A stretch of 64,000 bases of DNA from positions 1 through 64,000 of the forward strand of contig JAYFPK010000015.1 in the NCBI GenBank assembly GCA_034927815.1. Reading direction: 5' to 3'. The DNA comes from Limiplasma sp034927815 (GTDB lineage: Bacteria > Bacillota > Clostridia > Christensenellales > Aristaeellaceae). The first letter of the stretch is position 1; every line of letters begins with the position of its first letter. Under the pieces are notes generated by a model. It did not search any database and was not told the DNA's origin. It saw only the letters and a list, made by a program, of their open reading frames with translations. A program made the translations under genes and the position numbers. Below, in pieces: positions 1 to 8,220 of the stretch.

Positions 1-1374
1 CTCCAGCCCAGCGAAATCATCACCCAGACCTATCTGCCCAACCTCTACCATTCCTTCCCCATCGTCAGCCTGGTCACGGACCCGGACGAGCTGTGGAACG
101 CGGACAGGGGTATGCTCACCGTGGGGGAAAATGTGGACAAGGCCAAGCTGCCCTTTACAAACACCATCTACCGGGAATTTGGCAAGATTGCCCGGCCCGG
201 CTACGTGGAGCTCTACGACAAGGAGGGCAACCAGGTCATCAGCCAGGGGGTCGAGTTCGGCCTCCAGGGCCAGTACAGCCTGGACATGCCCCAGAAAACC
301 TTCAAGGTGAGGGCCAAGGCCAAATACGGCGCCAAGTATTTTGCGGCCAAGCTCTTTGAAGACCGCCCCTTTACGGAGTATAAGAGCTTTGTGCTTCGCA
401 ACAGCGGCAACGACTGCGCCTGGACCCGGATGAACGACGGCTTCCAGGACCGTCTCATCGATTTGTTCAACGAGGTTTCCGATCACCCCACCGATTTGAT
501 CTACCAGGCCTGGAAGCCCGTGGTGGTGTACTTAAACGGCGTGTACTGGGGCCATTACAACATGCGCGAGCGGGTGGACCGCTTCTTTGTGGCCCAGCAC
601 GAGGGGCTGGACCTGTCCCTGGCGGACAACATGGATATCCTGGAAGCCAGCGGCAAGATCAATTACGGCAGCAACAAAGAATACAACGAGATGATCAAGC
701 ATATCAAGAAATCTTCCCCCGGAAAAAATCCCGAGGACCTGAAATACATCACCGACCGCATCGATGTGGACAATTACTTCGACTACATGGCCGTTGAAAT
801 GTTCTTTGGCAACTCCGACCCCGGCAACATCCGCTTCTACAAGCTCAAAACCCCCGGCAGCAAGTGGAAGTGGATCGTGTACGACCTGGACTACGGCCTG
901 TTCCGCAGCGGATTTGACAGCCCCACCAGCTACCTGAAGGAGAAGGGCGCGGGCCAGCAACTCATCGACAACACCTTGATCCGTAAGCTGCTGGAGAACG
1001 ATGAAATGCGGGATAAGTTCCTCACCCGCCTTGGGGAGTTCTACCAGGTGTTCACCACGGAGTTTATGACCACGGCCTTTAACGAGATGGCCAAGACCCT
1101 GGAGCCGGAAATGATGATGCACTTCAGCCGCTGGGCGGAGGAGACCGACAAGGCCATCACCTTTGACAACCCCACCAATCCCGAAGGGGCGCTGCGCTAT
1201 TGGTATAACCGCCTGGATTACACCCGCAACGTGCTCAAAAAGCGGCCCACCTATTTCTACGAGATGGTGCAGGAACGCTTCAAGCTCTCCGACGAGCAGA
1301 TGCTGGGCTACTTCGGCGAAAAGCCGCCCCTGCCCGCGGACGCCGTATACACCGAGGGCAAGAAGTGGAGCTGA
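1..1374 (+). CDS. CotH-type kinase-like protein, 5' end cut by window
   Basis: The frame is open from base 1, so the start lies upstream. The visible 457 residues begin inside the segment that precedes the CotH domain (PIVSLVTDPDELWN). The CotH fold follows, with YNMRERVDRFF and the metal-site-like IVYDLDYGLF, whose two Asp are about residues 295 and 297 counted from base 1. CotH of Bacillus is an atypical protein kinase of spore coat proteins; many relatives are secreted and of unknown target. It precedes DUF4956 and VTC genes, a common trio in Bacillota. A promoter lies in the gap before the next gene, so the three need not share one transcript. The substrate is not known. Confidence 0.85.
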   Translation, partial: LQPSEIITQTYLPNLYHSFPIVSLVTDPDELWNADRGMLTVGENVDKAKLPFTNTIYREFGKIARPGYVELYDKEGNQVISQGVEFGLQGQYSLDMPQKTFKVRAKAKYGAKYFAAKLFEDRPFTEYKSFVLRNSGNDCAWTRMNDGFQDRLIDLFNEVSDHPTDLIYQAWKPVVVYLNGVYWGHYNMRERVDRFFVAQHEGLDLSLADNMDILEASGKINYGSNKEYNEMIKHIKKSSPGKNPEDLKYITDRIDVDNYFDYMAVEMFFGNSDPGNIRFYKLKTPGSKWKWIVYDLDYGLFRSGFDSPTSYLKEKGAGQQLIDNTLIRKLLENDEMRDKFLTRLGEFYQVFTTEFMTTAFNEMAKTLEPEMMMHFSRWAEETDKAITFDNPTNPEGALRYWYNRLDYTRNVLKKRPTYFYEMVQERFKLSDEQMLGYFGEKPPLPADAVYTEGKKWS

Positions 1375-1413
1375 TCCCTTTCCCCCGGCTGCCGGGAAAG
1401 GCCTCCCTTTCCC

Positions 1414-1445
1414 TTGACAAATGACCGCCACGCATTTACTATAAT
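1414..1445 (+). promoter_or_regulatory. Promoter of the DUF4956-VTC pair
   Basis: TTGACA (1414-1419) and TATAAT (1440-1445) match the sigma-A consensus exactly, but the spacer is 20 bases instead of 17. The expected transcript starts near 1452, just before the AAGGAGG ribosome site (1458-1464) of the next gene. The long spacer may make it weak or activator dependent. Confidence 0.5.
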
Positions 1446-1474
1446 GCCATTGACACCAAGGAGGCAGCTTCACG

Positions 1475-2173
1475 ATGAACATTTTCGCCCTTTCGCAAGC
1501 CATGAGCGCCAGCAACCTGGTGCAGGCCACGGGCCTGGCCGCTGAATTCAAATCCATCGTTCCCGCGGATCTATTCATCGCCCTGGGCCTGGGCTTTGTG
1601 GTAGGGCTTATCATCGCCTTGGTGTACCGCAAGACCTACCGGGGGGTGCTCTACAGCCCCTCCTTCACCCTGACCCTGGTCATGCTCACGCTGATCACCA
1701 CCCCGGTGGTCATGTGCATCAAAAGCGACATCGCGCTGTCCATGGGTATGGTGGGCGCCTTGTCCATCGTGCGCTTCCGTACCGCCGTCAAGGATCCCAT
1801 GGACACCGCCTATATGTTCTGGTCCCTGACCATGGGCATTCTGCTGGGGGCCGGACTGCATCTGGTGGCGCTGATCGTGGTGCTGTGCATCTCCGTGCTG
1901 ATGTTCGTGCTGACCTTCATGAAGTTTACCGCCCCCAACGCCTATCTGCTGGTGATGCACTATGACGAATACTGCGAGCCCGCCATCACCAAGGAGTTGG
2001 ACCGCTCGGTGAAGAGCTACAAGCTGCGCTCCAAGACCCTGACCCGGGCGGGGGCGGAAATGACCTACGAGGTGCGCCTCAGCGAGCGCCACGAGGTGGT
2101 GACCCGGATGCTGGACATCGAGGGCGTCCACGACGCCACGCTGGTGGCTTGCCAAAGCGAGGTTGGCGCCTAA
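1475..2173 (+). CDS. DUF4956 membrane protein
   Basis: A protein of 232 residues with about four membrane segments (roughly 32-52, 62-82, 86-100 and 113-148) and a soluble C-terminal domain of about 80 residues. The hallmark GALSIVRFRTAVKDP at 94-108 identifies DUF4956. The biochemical function is unknown. Family members usually sit beside VTC polyphosphate polymerases and CotH proteins, as here, so a role at the membrane with a VTC product is likely, by context only. AAGGAGG sits 10 bases before the ATG. The VTC gene follows after 38 bases. Confidence 0.85.
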   Translation: MNIFALSQAMSASNLVQATGLAAEFKSIVPADLFIALGLGFVVGLIIALVYRKTYRGVLYSPSFTLTLVMLTLITTPVVMCIKSDIALSMGMVGALSIVRFRTAVKDPMDTAYMFWSLTMGILLGAGLHLVALIVVLCISVLMFVLTFMKFTAPNAYLLVMHYDEYCEPAITKELDRSVKSYKLRSKTLTRAGAEMTYEVRLSERHEVVTRMLDIEGVHDATLVACQSEVGA

Positions 2174-2211
2174 GCCGGATTCAAGGCATTTGAGGGGAGG
2201 GAGAACTCCAC

Positions 2212-2916
2212 ATGGATTTTGCCGTGCCCCTTCGGCACGAGTTGAAATACTTCATCAAGCCGGTTGAATACGAGGTTTTGCGCCGGGTGCTGGACCGTAC
2301 CCTCCGCCGCGATCCCAACGGGGATGAAAACAACGAGTATCATATCCGCTCCTTATATTTTGACAGCTTTTTCAACCACGCCGTGCTGGACAAGCTCAAC
2401 GGCGTGAAGGACCGGGATAAATACCGCATCCGCATCTATAACTTTTCGGACAAGATCATCCGCCTGGAGTGCAAAACCAAGGTCGGCTCCTTGATATCCA
2501 AGCGTTCCATTGCCATCCCCAGGCTTTTGGCGGAACAGCTCATGGCCGGGGACCCCACAGGCCTGGAGCAGACCCGCAGCGGGCTGCTCCGGGACGTATA
2601 CCGGGAAATGAAGCTGAACCTCATGCGCCCTGTGGTGCTGGTGGACTATGTGCGGGAGGCCTATTTGCACCGCGCCGAGGAGGTCCGCATCACCTTTGAC
2701 AAGCAGCTTCGCTCCGGGCTGTACTCCAAGGAGCTGTTTGATCCCTATGTGCCCACAGTCCCCCCCTTTGACCATGAGGAAATGATCATGGAGGTCAAGT
2801 TCAACCGTATGCTTCCCCCCTACATCCGGGACCTGCTCTGTACCCATGTGCACAGCGCCCAAAACAGCGCCATTTCCAAATATGTCTGGTGCAGGCGCTT
2901 TGAGCAATTCGAATAA
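2212..2916 (+). CDS. VTC-domain polyphosphate polymerase
   Basis: A protein of 234 residues made of one VTC domain, the catalytic tunnel of yeast Vtc4 that makes polyphosphate from ATP. Basic and acidic tunnel motifs are visible: RHELKYFI (8-15), RSLYFDS, KYRIRIYN, LECKTK and IMEVKFN. Unlike the yeast protein it has no SPX or membrane domain, so the DUF4956 protein encoded just before could be its membrane partner (inference). A GGGAGGGAG ribosome site precedes the ATG. A bidirectional terminator follows. Whether bacterial single-domain members make polyphosphate is less established than for Vtc4. Confidence 0.85.
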   Translation: MDFAVPLRHELKYFIKPVEYEVLRRVLDRTLRRDPNGDENNEYHIRSLYFDSFFNHAVLDKLNGVKDRDKYRIRIYNFSDKIIRLECKTKVGSLISKRSIAIPRLLAEQLMAGDPTGLEQTRSGLLRDVYREMKLNLMRPVVLVDYVREAYLHRAEEVRITFDKQLRSGLYSKELFDPYVPTVPPFDHEEMIMEVKFNRMLPPYIRDLLCTHVHSAQNSAISKYVWCRRFEQFE

Positions 2917-2933
2917 GGGACCTTCATAGCGAA

Positions 2934-2974
2934 AAAACGGCCTGCCGCGCAAGCAACGCGCCGCAGGCCGTTTT
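2934..2974. terminator. Bidirectional intrinsic terminator
   Basis: AAAACGGCCTGC (2934-2945) pairs perfectly with GCAGGCCGTTTT (2963-2974). The A and T tracts give a U run on either strand. It lies between the convergent VTC and YitT genes and can end both transcripts. Confidence 0.85.
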
Positions 2975-3017
2975 CATGAATTCGTAAGGAAATCCCACGC
3001 CCCAAGAACCCCCCAGG

Positions 3018-3884
3018 CTACATGGCCCCCCGGAAGCCCTTGCCGATGATCTCCCCGGTGTTGGTGATCAGGATGAAGCAGCTGGGGTCCACTTCCTTGG
3101 CGAAACGGCGCAGGCGAATGGCCTGGGCCCTGTTGACCACGGTCAGGATGACCACCTTGTTCTCATGGGTGAAGGCCCCCTCCCCCTTGAGCTCCGTAGC
3201 CCCGCGGCCAAGCTCCCGCACGATAAAGCTGATAATGGGCTCCGGGGCGGTGGTGATGATCTGAAAGCACTTGTGAATTTTGATGTTTTCCAGCACCATG
3301 TCCACCAAGACCGCCTTGATGATGAGGCCCAGCATGCTGAACAGCCCGGTCTCCATACCAAAGGCGAAGCAGGCCGCCACGGTAATCAGGAAATCCACGC
3401 AAAGCAGGCTGTTGCCGATGTTCACGGAGGTCAGCTTCCTGAGGATCATGGCCACGATATCCGTTCCGCCGCTGGTGGCGTCTATGTTAAAGAGGATGGC
3501 GCTGCCCACCGCCGGAAGCATCACCGAGAAGATCAACTCCAGCAGCGGCTGGCTGGTCATGGGCTTGTCCATGGGAATGAGGGCCTCCAGGGCCCAGATC
3601 AACCCCGACATCAGCAAGCTGCAATAGGCTGTGCGCAAGCCAAAGGAGCGCCCAAAAAACAGGAAGCCCACCAGCAGCAGCGCTTGGTTGATGATGAACA
3701 CCAAAGAGCCCGGGGTTTGGGGCAAGTAATGCCCCAGCACCACGGAAATACCGGTGACTCCCCCTGTGGAAAAATGGTTGGGGAACTTGAAGAAGTATAC
3801 CCCAACGGAAATCAACGCCGTGCCCAGCGTCATCAAGCCCAGATCCCTCCAGGAAAAGCCCTTGCCCAGCTTCAGCACGCTCAT
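3018..3884 (-). CDS. YitT family membrane protein
   Basis: A 288-residue protein with about five hydrophobic segments in the N-terminal two thirds (DUF161, YitT core, with GVYFFKFPNHFSTGGVTG near the start). A soluble C-terminal DUF2179 domain follows (about the last 80 residues, ending IIGKGFRGAM). YitT proteins are common in Bacillota; their transported substrate is not established. I chose the ATG at 3884 because GGAGGG lies 7 bases before it. An in-frame ATG at 3899 and a TTG at 3926 are possible longer starts. It is a single gene, convergent with the VTC gene and divergent from the ZIP transporter. Confidence 0.85.
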   Translation of the reverse strand: MSVLKLGKGFSWRDLGLMTLGTALISVGVYFFKFPNHFSTGGVTGISVVLGHYLPQTPGSLVFIINQALLLVGFLFFGRSFGLRTAYCSLLMSGLIWALEALIPMDKPMTSQPLLELIFSVMLPAVGSAILFNIDATSGGTDIVAMILRKLTSVNIGNSLLCVDFLITVAACFAFGMETGLFSMLGLIIKAVLVDMVLENIKIHKCFQIITTAPEPIISFIVRELGRGATELKGEGAFTHENKVVILTVVNRAQAIRLRRFAKEVDPSCFILITNTGEIIGKGFRGAM

Positions 3885-4043
3885 CGCCTTGCCCTCCATG
3901 GGAGCCTGATTTCTCCCATTTTTCAAATTCCCTTGTTGCGCGTCCCCTATTTTATGCTAAACTAGACGTGGTTGCAATCCTTTTCACAGGGTTTGGCGCG
4001 CTTGTTTCTTCCCATGAAAAACGGTACAAAGGAGGACCCCCCC

Positions 4044-4835
4044 ATGTCTCCCCTGCTGCTGGCGCTCATCGGCACAACCTTCACATTTTTGGCCACCGCC
4101 TTAGGCGCTGCCACGGTATTTTTCTTCCGCAAGGACATGCCCCCGGGAATCCAGCGGGCTTTTTTGGGTTTTGCCGCCGGGGTGATGATCGCGGCCTCGG
4201 TCTGGTCCTTGCTGATTCCCTCTTTGGAGATGGCCCAGGAGCAAGGCCATAGCCTCCCCTGGCTCCCCGCCGCGGGCGGCTTTGCGATCGGCGCGGCGTT
4301 CTTGCTGCTGCTGGACCGCCTGCTCCCCCACATGCATCCGGGAAGCGACGAGGCGGAAGGCCTCCCCAGCCATCTGCGCAAGACCACCATGCTGGTGCTG
4401 GCGGTAACGCTCCACAACATTCCCGAGGGGCTGGCCGTGGGCCTGGCCTTCGGCCTGGCGGCGGAAGGGACCAGCGTGGTATCCCTGTCCGGGGCTCTGG
4501 CCTTAGCCCTGGGCATGGCCTTGCAGAACTTTCCCGAAGGCGCGGCCATTTCCCTCCCGCTGAAAAAAGAGGGCCTCTCCAACACCAGAAGCTTCGTCTG
4601 GGGCGCTCTCAGCGGCATTGTGGAGCCCATTGCGGGGGTCATCGGCGTGCTGCTGGTCAGCGGGGTATCGGTGATCATGCCCTGGTTTTTGTCCTTTGCC
4701 GCCGGCGCCATGATCTACGTGGTGGTGGAAGAACTGATTCCCGAGGCGCACCTTGGAGAACACAGCCATACGGGAACCTTGAGCGTGATGTTTGGTTTCC
4801 TGGTGATGATGGTATTGGATGTAGCCCTGGGATAA
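4044..4835 (+). CDS. ZIP family divalent metal transporter
   Basis: A 263-residue membrane protein of the ZIP family (GufA/ZupT-like), importing zinc, iron or manganese. The two metal-site helices are clear: HNIPEG at 124-129 and NFPEGA at 162-167. The later helix carries VEELIPEAH followed by LGEHSHTG. A short acidic and His-containing loop (HMHPGSDEAEG) lies after the third segment. AAAGGAGG (4028-4035) selects the ATG at 4044 over an upstream in-frame ATG at 3972. It stands alone with its own terminator. Which metal it carries cannot be read from sequence. Confidence 0.9.
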   Translation: MSPLLLALIGTTFTFLATALGAATVFFFRKDMPPGIQRAFLGFAAGVMIAASVWSLLIPSLEMAQEQGHSLPWLPAAGGFAIGAAFLLLLDRLLPHMHPGSDEAEGLPSHLRKTTMLVLAVTLHNIPEGLAVGLAFGLAAEGTSVVSLSGALALALGMALQNFPEGAAISLPLKKEGLSNTRSFVWGALSGIVEPIAGVIGVLLVSGVSVIMPWFLSFAAGAMIYVVVEELIPEAHLGEHSHTGTLSVMFGFLVMMVLDVALG

Positions 4836-4839
4836 TCCC

Positions 4840-4870
4840 TTCCAAAAAGCGGCGCTGCCGCTTTTTGGAA
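4840..4870 (+). terminator. Intrinsic terminator after the ZIP gene
   Basis: TTCCAAAAAGCGGC and GCCGCTTTTTGGAA form a perfect 14-base-pair stem around the loop GCT. The stem itself supplies the U run, so it can also act on the opposite strand. Confidence 0.8.
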
Positions 4871-5101
4871 TTTATGGACAAAGTTTGGGCGGCGCTCAAA
4901 CGCCCCGCCTGCCCGGCGGCACCGGGGGATGCGGCTTCATCTGGAGAAACCTGGGCCGGTTTGGCCCCCGGGCGGGCGAGGCCGCTTCGCCCCTCGTAAA
5001 GCTACCGCCCCGGGCCTCTTTCGGCATCGCCCAGGAGCCCTCGGGGTTCACGCTTCCCTCCGCGCCCATGGGGCCCTTCTCCAGGCAAGCATATCCTTCC
5101 C

Positions 5102-5839
5102 TTACAGCGAGAACTCCACCCGGACCACCTGCCCCACAAAGGAGATATCCGGCAAGGCATAATTCTCGGCGCTGTATTCCCTATCATAGCTTTGCAGCAG
5201 CACATGGAGCCCATCCAGCTTTTTTACCTTGCGCAAAGCCCGCCTCTGCTTGATTTCCACCAGCATCACCGCCTCGTCGATGGGGCTGGCGGCGGGGACG
5301 ACCAGGCAAAGGTCGTCCCTGAGGATTCGGAAGCCCCGCATGCTGTCGTCCGGGGCGGAAAGATAAAACACCTTGTCCGGGGACGCTCCCTCGATACGGC
5401 CGTCCAAAATGGGCAGCAGCTTGTGGTCGATTTCCTTCATCACGGCGTTGTAGACGGGCACCCGCTTCAGCACGCTGGCCAGGGCGTCCAGCCAGATGCC
5501 GCCCTGGGCCTGGGGGGCCTTTTCCTCCCGGCTCTGGTAGACGGCCTCCGCTTCCCTGTCCGGCTGCTTGGGGGCGGGCTTGGGCGCTATTTTGCCGGGC
5601 TTCACCGTCTCCAAATCCACGGTGGCGGCAATGTCGTCCAAGGTAAAGCCCGCCTCCGTCTGCTCGCTCAGCCCCATCTTCTTCAAAATCCTGCGGGCCT
5701 GGTCATCGGCGATGATCCGGGTGCCCGCTTCCACTTCCCGTAAATATCCCTCGCTCACCCCGCCCAGCTTGGCCACCTGCTTGAAGGTCAGGTTGCGGCG
5801 CAGGCGCTCGGTATGCAGCAAATCTCCCAGTCTGCTCAT
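5102..5839 (-). CDS. XRE-type regulator with S24 (LexA/CI-like) domain
   Basis: A 245-residue repressor-like protein. Residues 1-60 form a Cro/CI helix-turn-helix (QVAKLGGVSEGYLREVEAG). A Pro/Lys/Ala-rich linker of about 60 residues follows. The C-terminal domain resembles peptidase S24: DDSM places a candidate nucleophile at Ser166 and the RKVKKL stretch a candidate general base at Lys204, as in LexA and lambda CI. It may therefore be a self-cleaving stress repressor. GGGGAGG lies 7-8 bases before the ATG at 5839; a longer frame to 5956 would begin upstream of the promoter. No target genes are evident nearby, and it is not the usual lexA arrangement. Confidence 0.7.
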   Translation of the reverse strand: MSRLGDLLHTERLRRNLTFKQVAKLGGVSEGYLREVEAGTRIIADDQARRILKKMGLSEQTEAGFTLDDIAATVDLETVKPGKIAPKPAPKQPDREAEAVYQSREEKAPQAQGGIWLDALASVLKRVPVYNAVMKEIDHKLLPILDGRIEGASPDKVFYLSAPDDSMRGFRILRDDLCLVVPAASPIDEAVMLVEIKQRRALRKVKKLDGLHVLLQSYDREYSAENYALPDISFVGQVVRVEFSL

Positions 5840-5870
5840 GAAAAAGCCTCCCCGTTTATCGGTATCCTCC

Positions 5871-5900
5871 AGTATAGCATACTTTCCCTGGGCTTGACAG
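5871..5900 (-). promoter_or_regulatory. Promoter of the XRE/S24 gene
   Basis: Read on the minus strand: CTGTCA (-35, 5900-5895), an 18-base spacer, and TATACT (-10, 5876-5871). The transcript would start about 25 bases before the ATG at 5839. Confidence 0.4.
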
Positions 5901-5933
5901 CGGGTCTTTGCGGAAAAGCAATGGAATTTGGAA

Positions 5934-5980
5934 GCAAGAAGCGCCCCGCTTTTCAAGAGGAAAAGCGGGGCGCTTCTTGC
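5934..5980 (-). terminator. Long perfect hairpin ending the acid-sugar operon
   Basis: Twenty-one bases (5934-5954) pair without mismatch with 5960-5980 around the loop AAGAG. It lies 52 bases beyond the stop of the last operon gene. The U tract after it is poor, so it may act as much by blocking 3' decay as by termination. Confidence 0.65.
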
Positions 5981-6032
5981 TCAAAAGGGGCCTGCCCAGG
6001 GAATGCGCGGCACACGTTTCTGGAAAACCGCG

Positions 6033-7358
6033 TCAGCCCTGTTCCAACTCCCGGACCATTTTCCACAGGGTGGACTCCTCCCCTACATTCCCAGGAAAAA
6101 TGATATAGGGCAACCCGGGGTATTTGCTCTGGCGCCCGGCCTCCCAGACCGGGATTCCCGGTTGGAGCTGCCCCAAAACCCAAGCCCTCTTTATGCCCAG
6201 CGCTTGGGTGGCGATGTCGCTGGAGGTGATGCCTCCCTTGGCGATGAGATAGCGGGGGCGTTGCCGCAGCATCCTCACCGCCTGGGTCAGGGCTTGGGAA
6301 ATTGCCACGGAGCAGGCCAGCAACGCCTCCCCGTCCGCTTGCGCCACCGCGATGGGCTGGCGCTGGGTATAGACAATGGACACTTTTCCCTGGGCGATGT
6401 TACGGTCTATCTCCTCCGCCACCCGCACGCTTTCCGCCGCCAGGCCATCCTTTTCCAGGACGCGCTGGGAGTGAAAGGGGATGGCAACCCCTCCCGGCAT
6501 GCGGGACAGCAGGTATTCCAACTGCCCGGTGGTGCGCTGCGTGTAGGAGCCCACCACGATCAAGCCGCCCCTGGTATCTCCCCCCTGGGTCAACTGTGCC
6601 CCGGTGAGCAGCGGAGCCTCCGGGATGCGGCCCAGCACCTTGGGAAAGCTGGCCGCCGTGCGGTAAAGATACCGCTTCCCCTGGGCCAGCGCCTTTTCCA
6701 GCGCATCCACCACCCGCCGCAGCTCCTCATAGGTGGAGGCATTGACGATGATCTTCACAAAGTTCTCGGCCTCCGACAGCTTTTGGTAAAGCTGCCGGGC
6801 ATCATCCTCAGGGCGCAAATAAATGCAGCTTTCCCGTGTAAACCGCCCGCCCGTCTTTTCCTCCACCCAGTCCCCCAAATGGGAGGAGCGGTAGCCAAAG
6901 GTAGGGTCCTTGGCAAATTCCGTTTTCCCCGTCGGAATCAGCTCCTGGTTCTGCCGTACATAATGGATATCGTTCCGGGTCAGCCGTCCGCCCTCTGGAA
7001 AAAACGGAACGATGAGCTCCCCGTGAAAGCCTCCCCCCAGCGCGTCATACAGCGTTTGGGTTTCCAGGGGAAAATGCCCCCGCAGGGTGGAATCCCCCCG
7101 GCTGATTACCAGCAGGCGCTTGCCGCCGAGGGCCGCCGCCTCCTTCAAGTGGGCGGCGATTTCGGTGTGTACGCGCACGGTCTCCTTCTGGGAAAAGCTG
7201 CGGGAGTTGGTCAGGATATAAAACAGGTTTCCAGGCTCCTTCATGGCCTCAAGGACCGTCTGCCTGTCCCAAAGGGTATACACGGGCACATCATGCATCG
7301 TCTGCGTGCCTGTGGGATCATCATCCAATACAACGATCTTGGTATCGTCCGGTAGCAT
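6033..7358 (-). CDS. Four-carbon acid sugar kinase (DUF1537/OtnK-like)
   Basis: A 441-residue kinase of the four-carbon acid sugar family; known members phosphorylate threonate, erythronate and related acids in the cytoplasm. The N-terminal substrate domain has LDDDPTGTQT (11-20), NSRS and SRGDSTLRGH. The C-terminal nucleotide domain has AKGGITSSDIA and a PGNVGE loop near the end. Length is normal. It is the last gene of the operon, only 3 bases after the permease stop, with AAAGGAT inside the permease end as ribosome site. The usual partners (PdxA2-type dehydrogenase or an OtnC aldolase) are absent; split transketolase genes are present instead. Confidence 0.88.
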   Translation of the reverse strand: MLPDDTKIVVLDDDPTGTQTMHDVPVYTLWDRQTVLEAMKEPGNLFYILTNSRSFSQKETVRVHTEIAAHLKEAAALGGKRLLVISRGDSTLRGHFPLETQTLYDALGGGFHGELIVPFFPEGGRLTRNDIHYVRQNQELIPTGKTEFAKDPTFGYRSSHLGDWVEEKTGGRFTRESCIYLRPEDDARQLYQKLSEAENFVKIIVNASTYEELRRVVDALEKALAQGKRYLYRTAASFPKVLGRIPEAPLLTGAQLTQGGDTRGGLIVVGSYTQRTTGQLEYLLSRMPGGVAIPFHSQRVLEKDGLAAESVRVAEEIDRNIAQGKVSIVYTQRQPIAVAQADGEALLACSVAISQALTQAVRMLRQRPRYLIAKGGITSSDIATQALGIKRAWVLGQLQPGIPVWEAGRQSKYPGLPYIIFPGNVGEESTLWKMVRELEQG

Positions 7359-7361
7359 CTT

Positions 7362-8207
7362 TTATCCTTTCACCGCGCCCGCGGTCATGCCCTTCATAAA
7401 GTTCTCCGAGAAGATGCAATAGATCAGAATCACCGGCGCAATGGCAATCACCACGCTGGCCGCAATCCGGCCCAGATCCTCGTTCACATCCCCCACAAAC
7501 TTGATGATGCCCAGGGGAAGGGTTTTCATGGCGTCCTTTTGAATGAGCACCGAAGCGAACAAAAATTCATTCCACAGATTGATAAAGTTAATGATCAAAA
7601 TCGTGCTGAGCGCGGGCTTGGCAATGGGCAGCATGATCCGAAAGAAGGTTTTCAGCTCCGAGCAGCCGTCGATTTTGGCCGCCTCCCGCAACTCGTTGGG
7701 GATGGTGGCGAAAAAGCTTCTAAGAATATACGTGGAAATCGGCATCTGAACGGCGACGTACACCAGGCTCAGCCCCATGCGGGAATTGATCAGCCGCAAG
7801 GCCGCCAGGTCCTGGTACAATGGGATGATCAAAATCTGGGCGGGCAGCATAATCGCCGAAAAAACCGCCGTAAACAAGAGCTCAGACCCCTTGAAGGGCA
7901 GCTTGGAGAAGCAATACGCGCTCATGGAGGTGATGAGGAGGATCATCAGGATCGCGGCCCCCACCACCAAAATGCTGTTGCCAAAGTAGGCATTGTAACC
8001 GGAGTTGTTCCATACGTCTCCATACAGGTCAAAGCGCCAGTTCTTGGGCAAGGCATAGGGCGAGAGGCGGATTTCGTCCGTGGTTTTCACGCTCATGCTC
8101 AGCACCCACACCAGGGGCCCGATGGTCAGCGCCGTATACAGGGCGGCCAGCAGGTACTTCCCCGCCTCCGCCGCCGGGCGCTTCCAGGCCTTGGCATTCT
8201 CCCGCAT
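7362..8207 (-). CDS. Sugar ABC importer permease, MalG type
   Basis: A 281-residue inner membrane permease with six predicted membrane segments. The ATPase-docking EAA loop reads EAAKIDGCSELKTFF, followed by RIMLPIAKPAL. It pairs with the MalF-type permease encoded 13 bases upstream and the binding protein before that. AGGAGG precedes the ATG by 9 bases. No ATPase gene is in the operon. The imported compound is unknown; the neighbouring kinase suggests a sugar acid or a sugar giving one. Confidence 0.9.
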   Translation of the reverse strand: MRENAKAWKRPAAEAGKYLLAALYTALTIGPLVWVLSMSVKTTDEIRLSPYALPKNWRFDLYGDVWNNSGYNAYFGNSILVVGAAILMILLITSMSAYCFSKLPFKGSELLFTAVFSAIMLPAQILIIPLYQDLAALRLINSRMGLSLVYVAVQMPISTYILRSFFATIPNELREAAKIDGCSELKTFFRIMLPIAKPALSTILIINFINLWNEFLFASVLIQKDAMKTLPLGIIKFVGDVNEDLGRIAASVVIAIAPVILIYCIFSENFMKGMTAGAVKG

Positions 8208-8220
8208 TCTCCGCTTCCTC

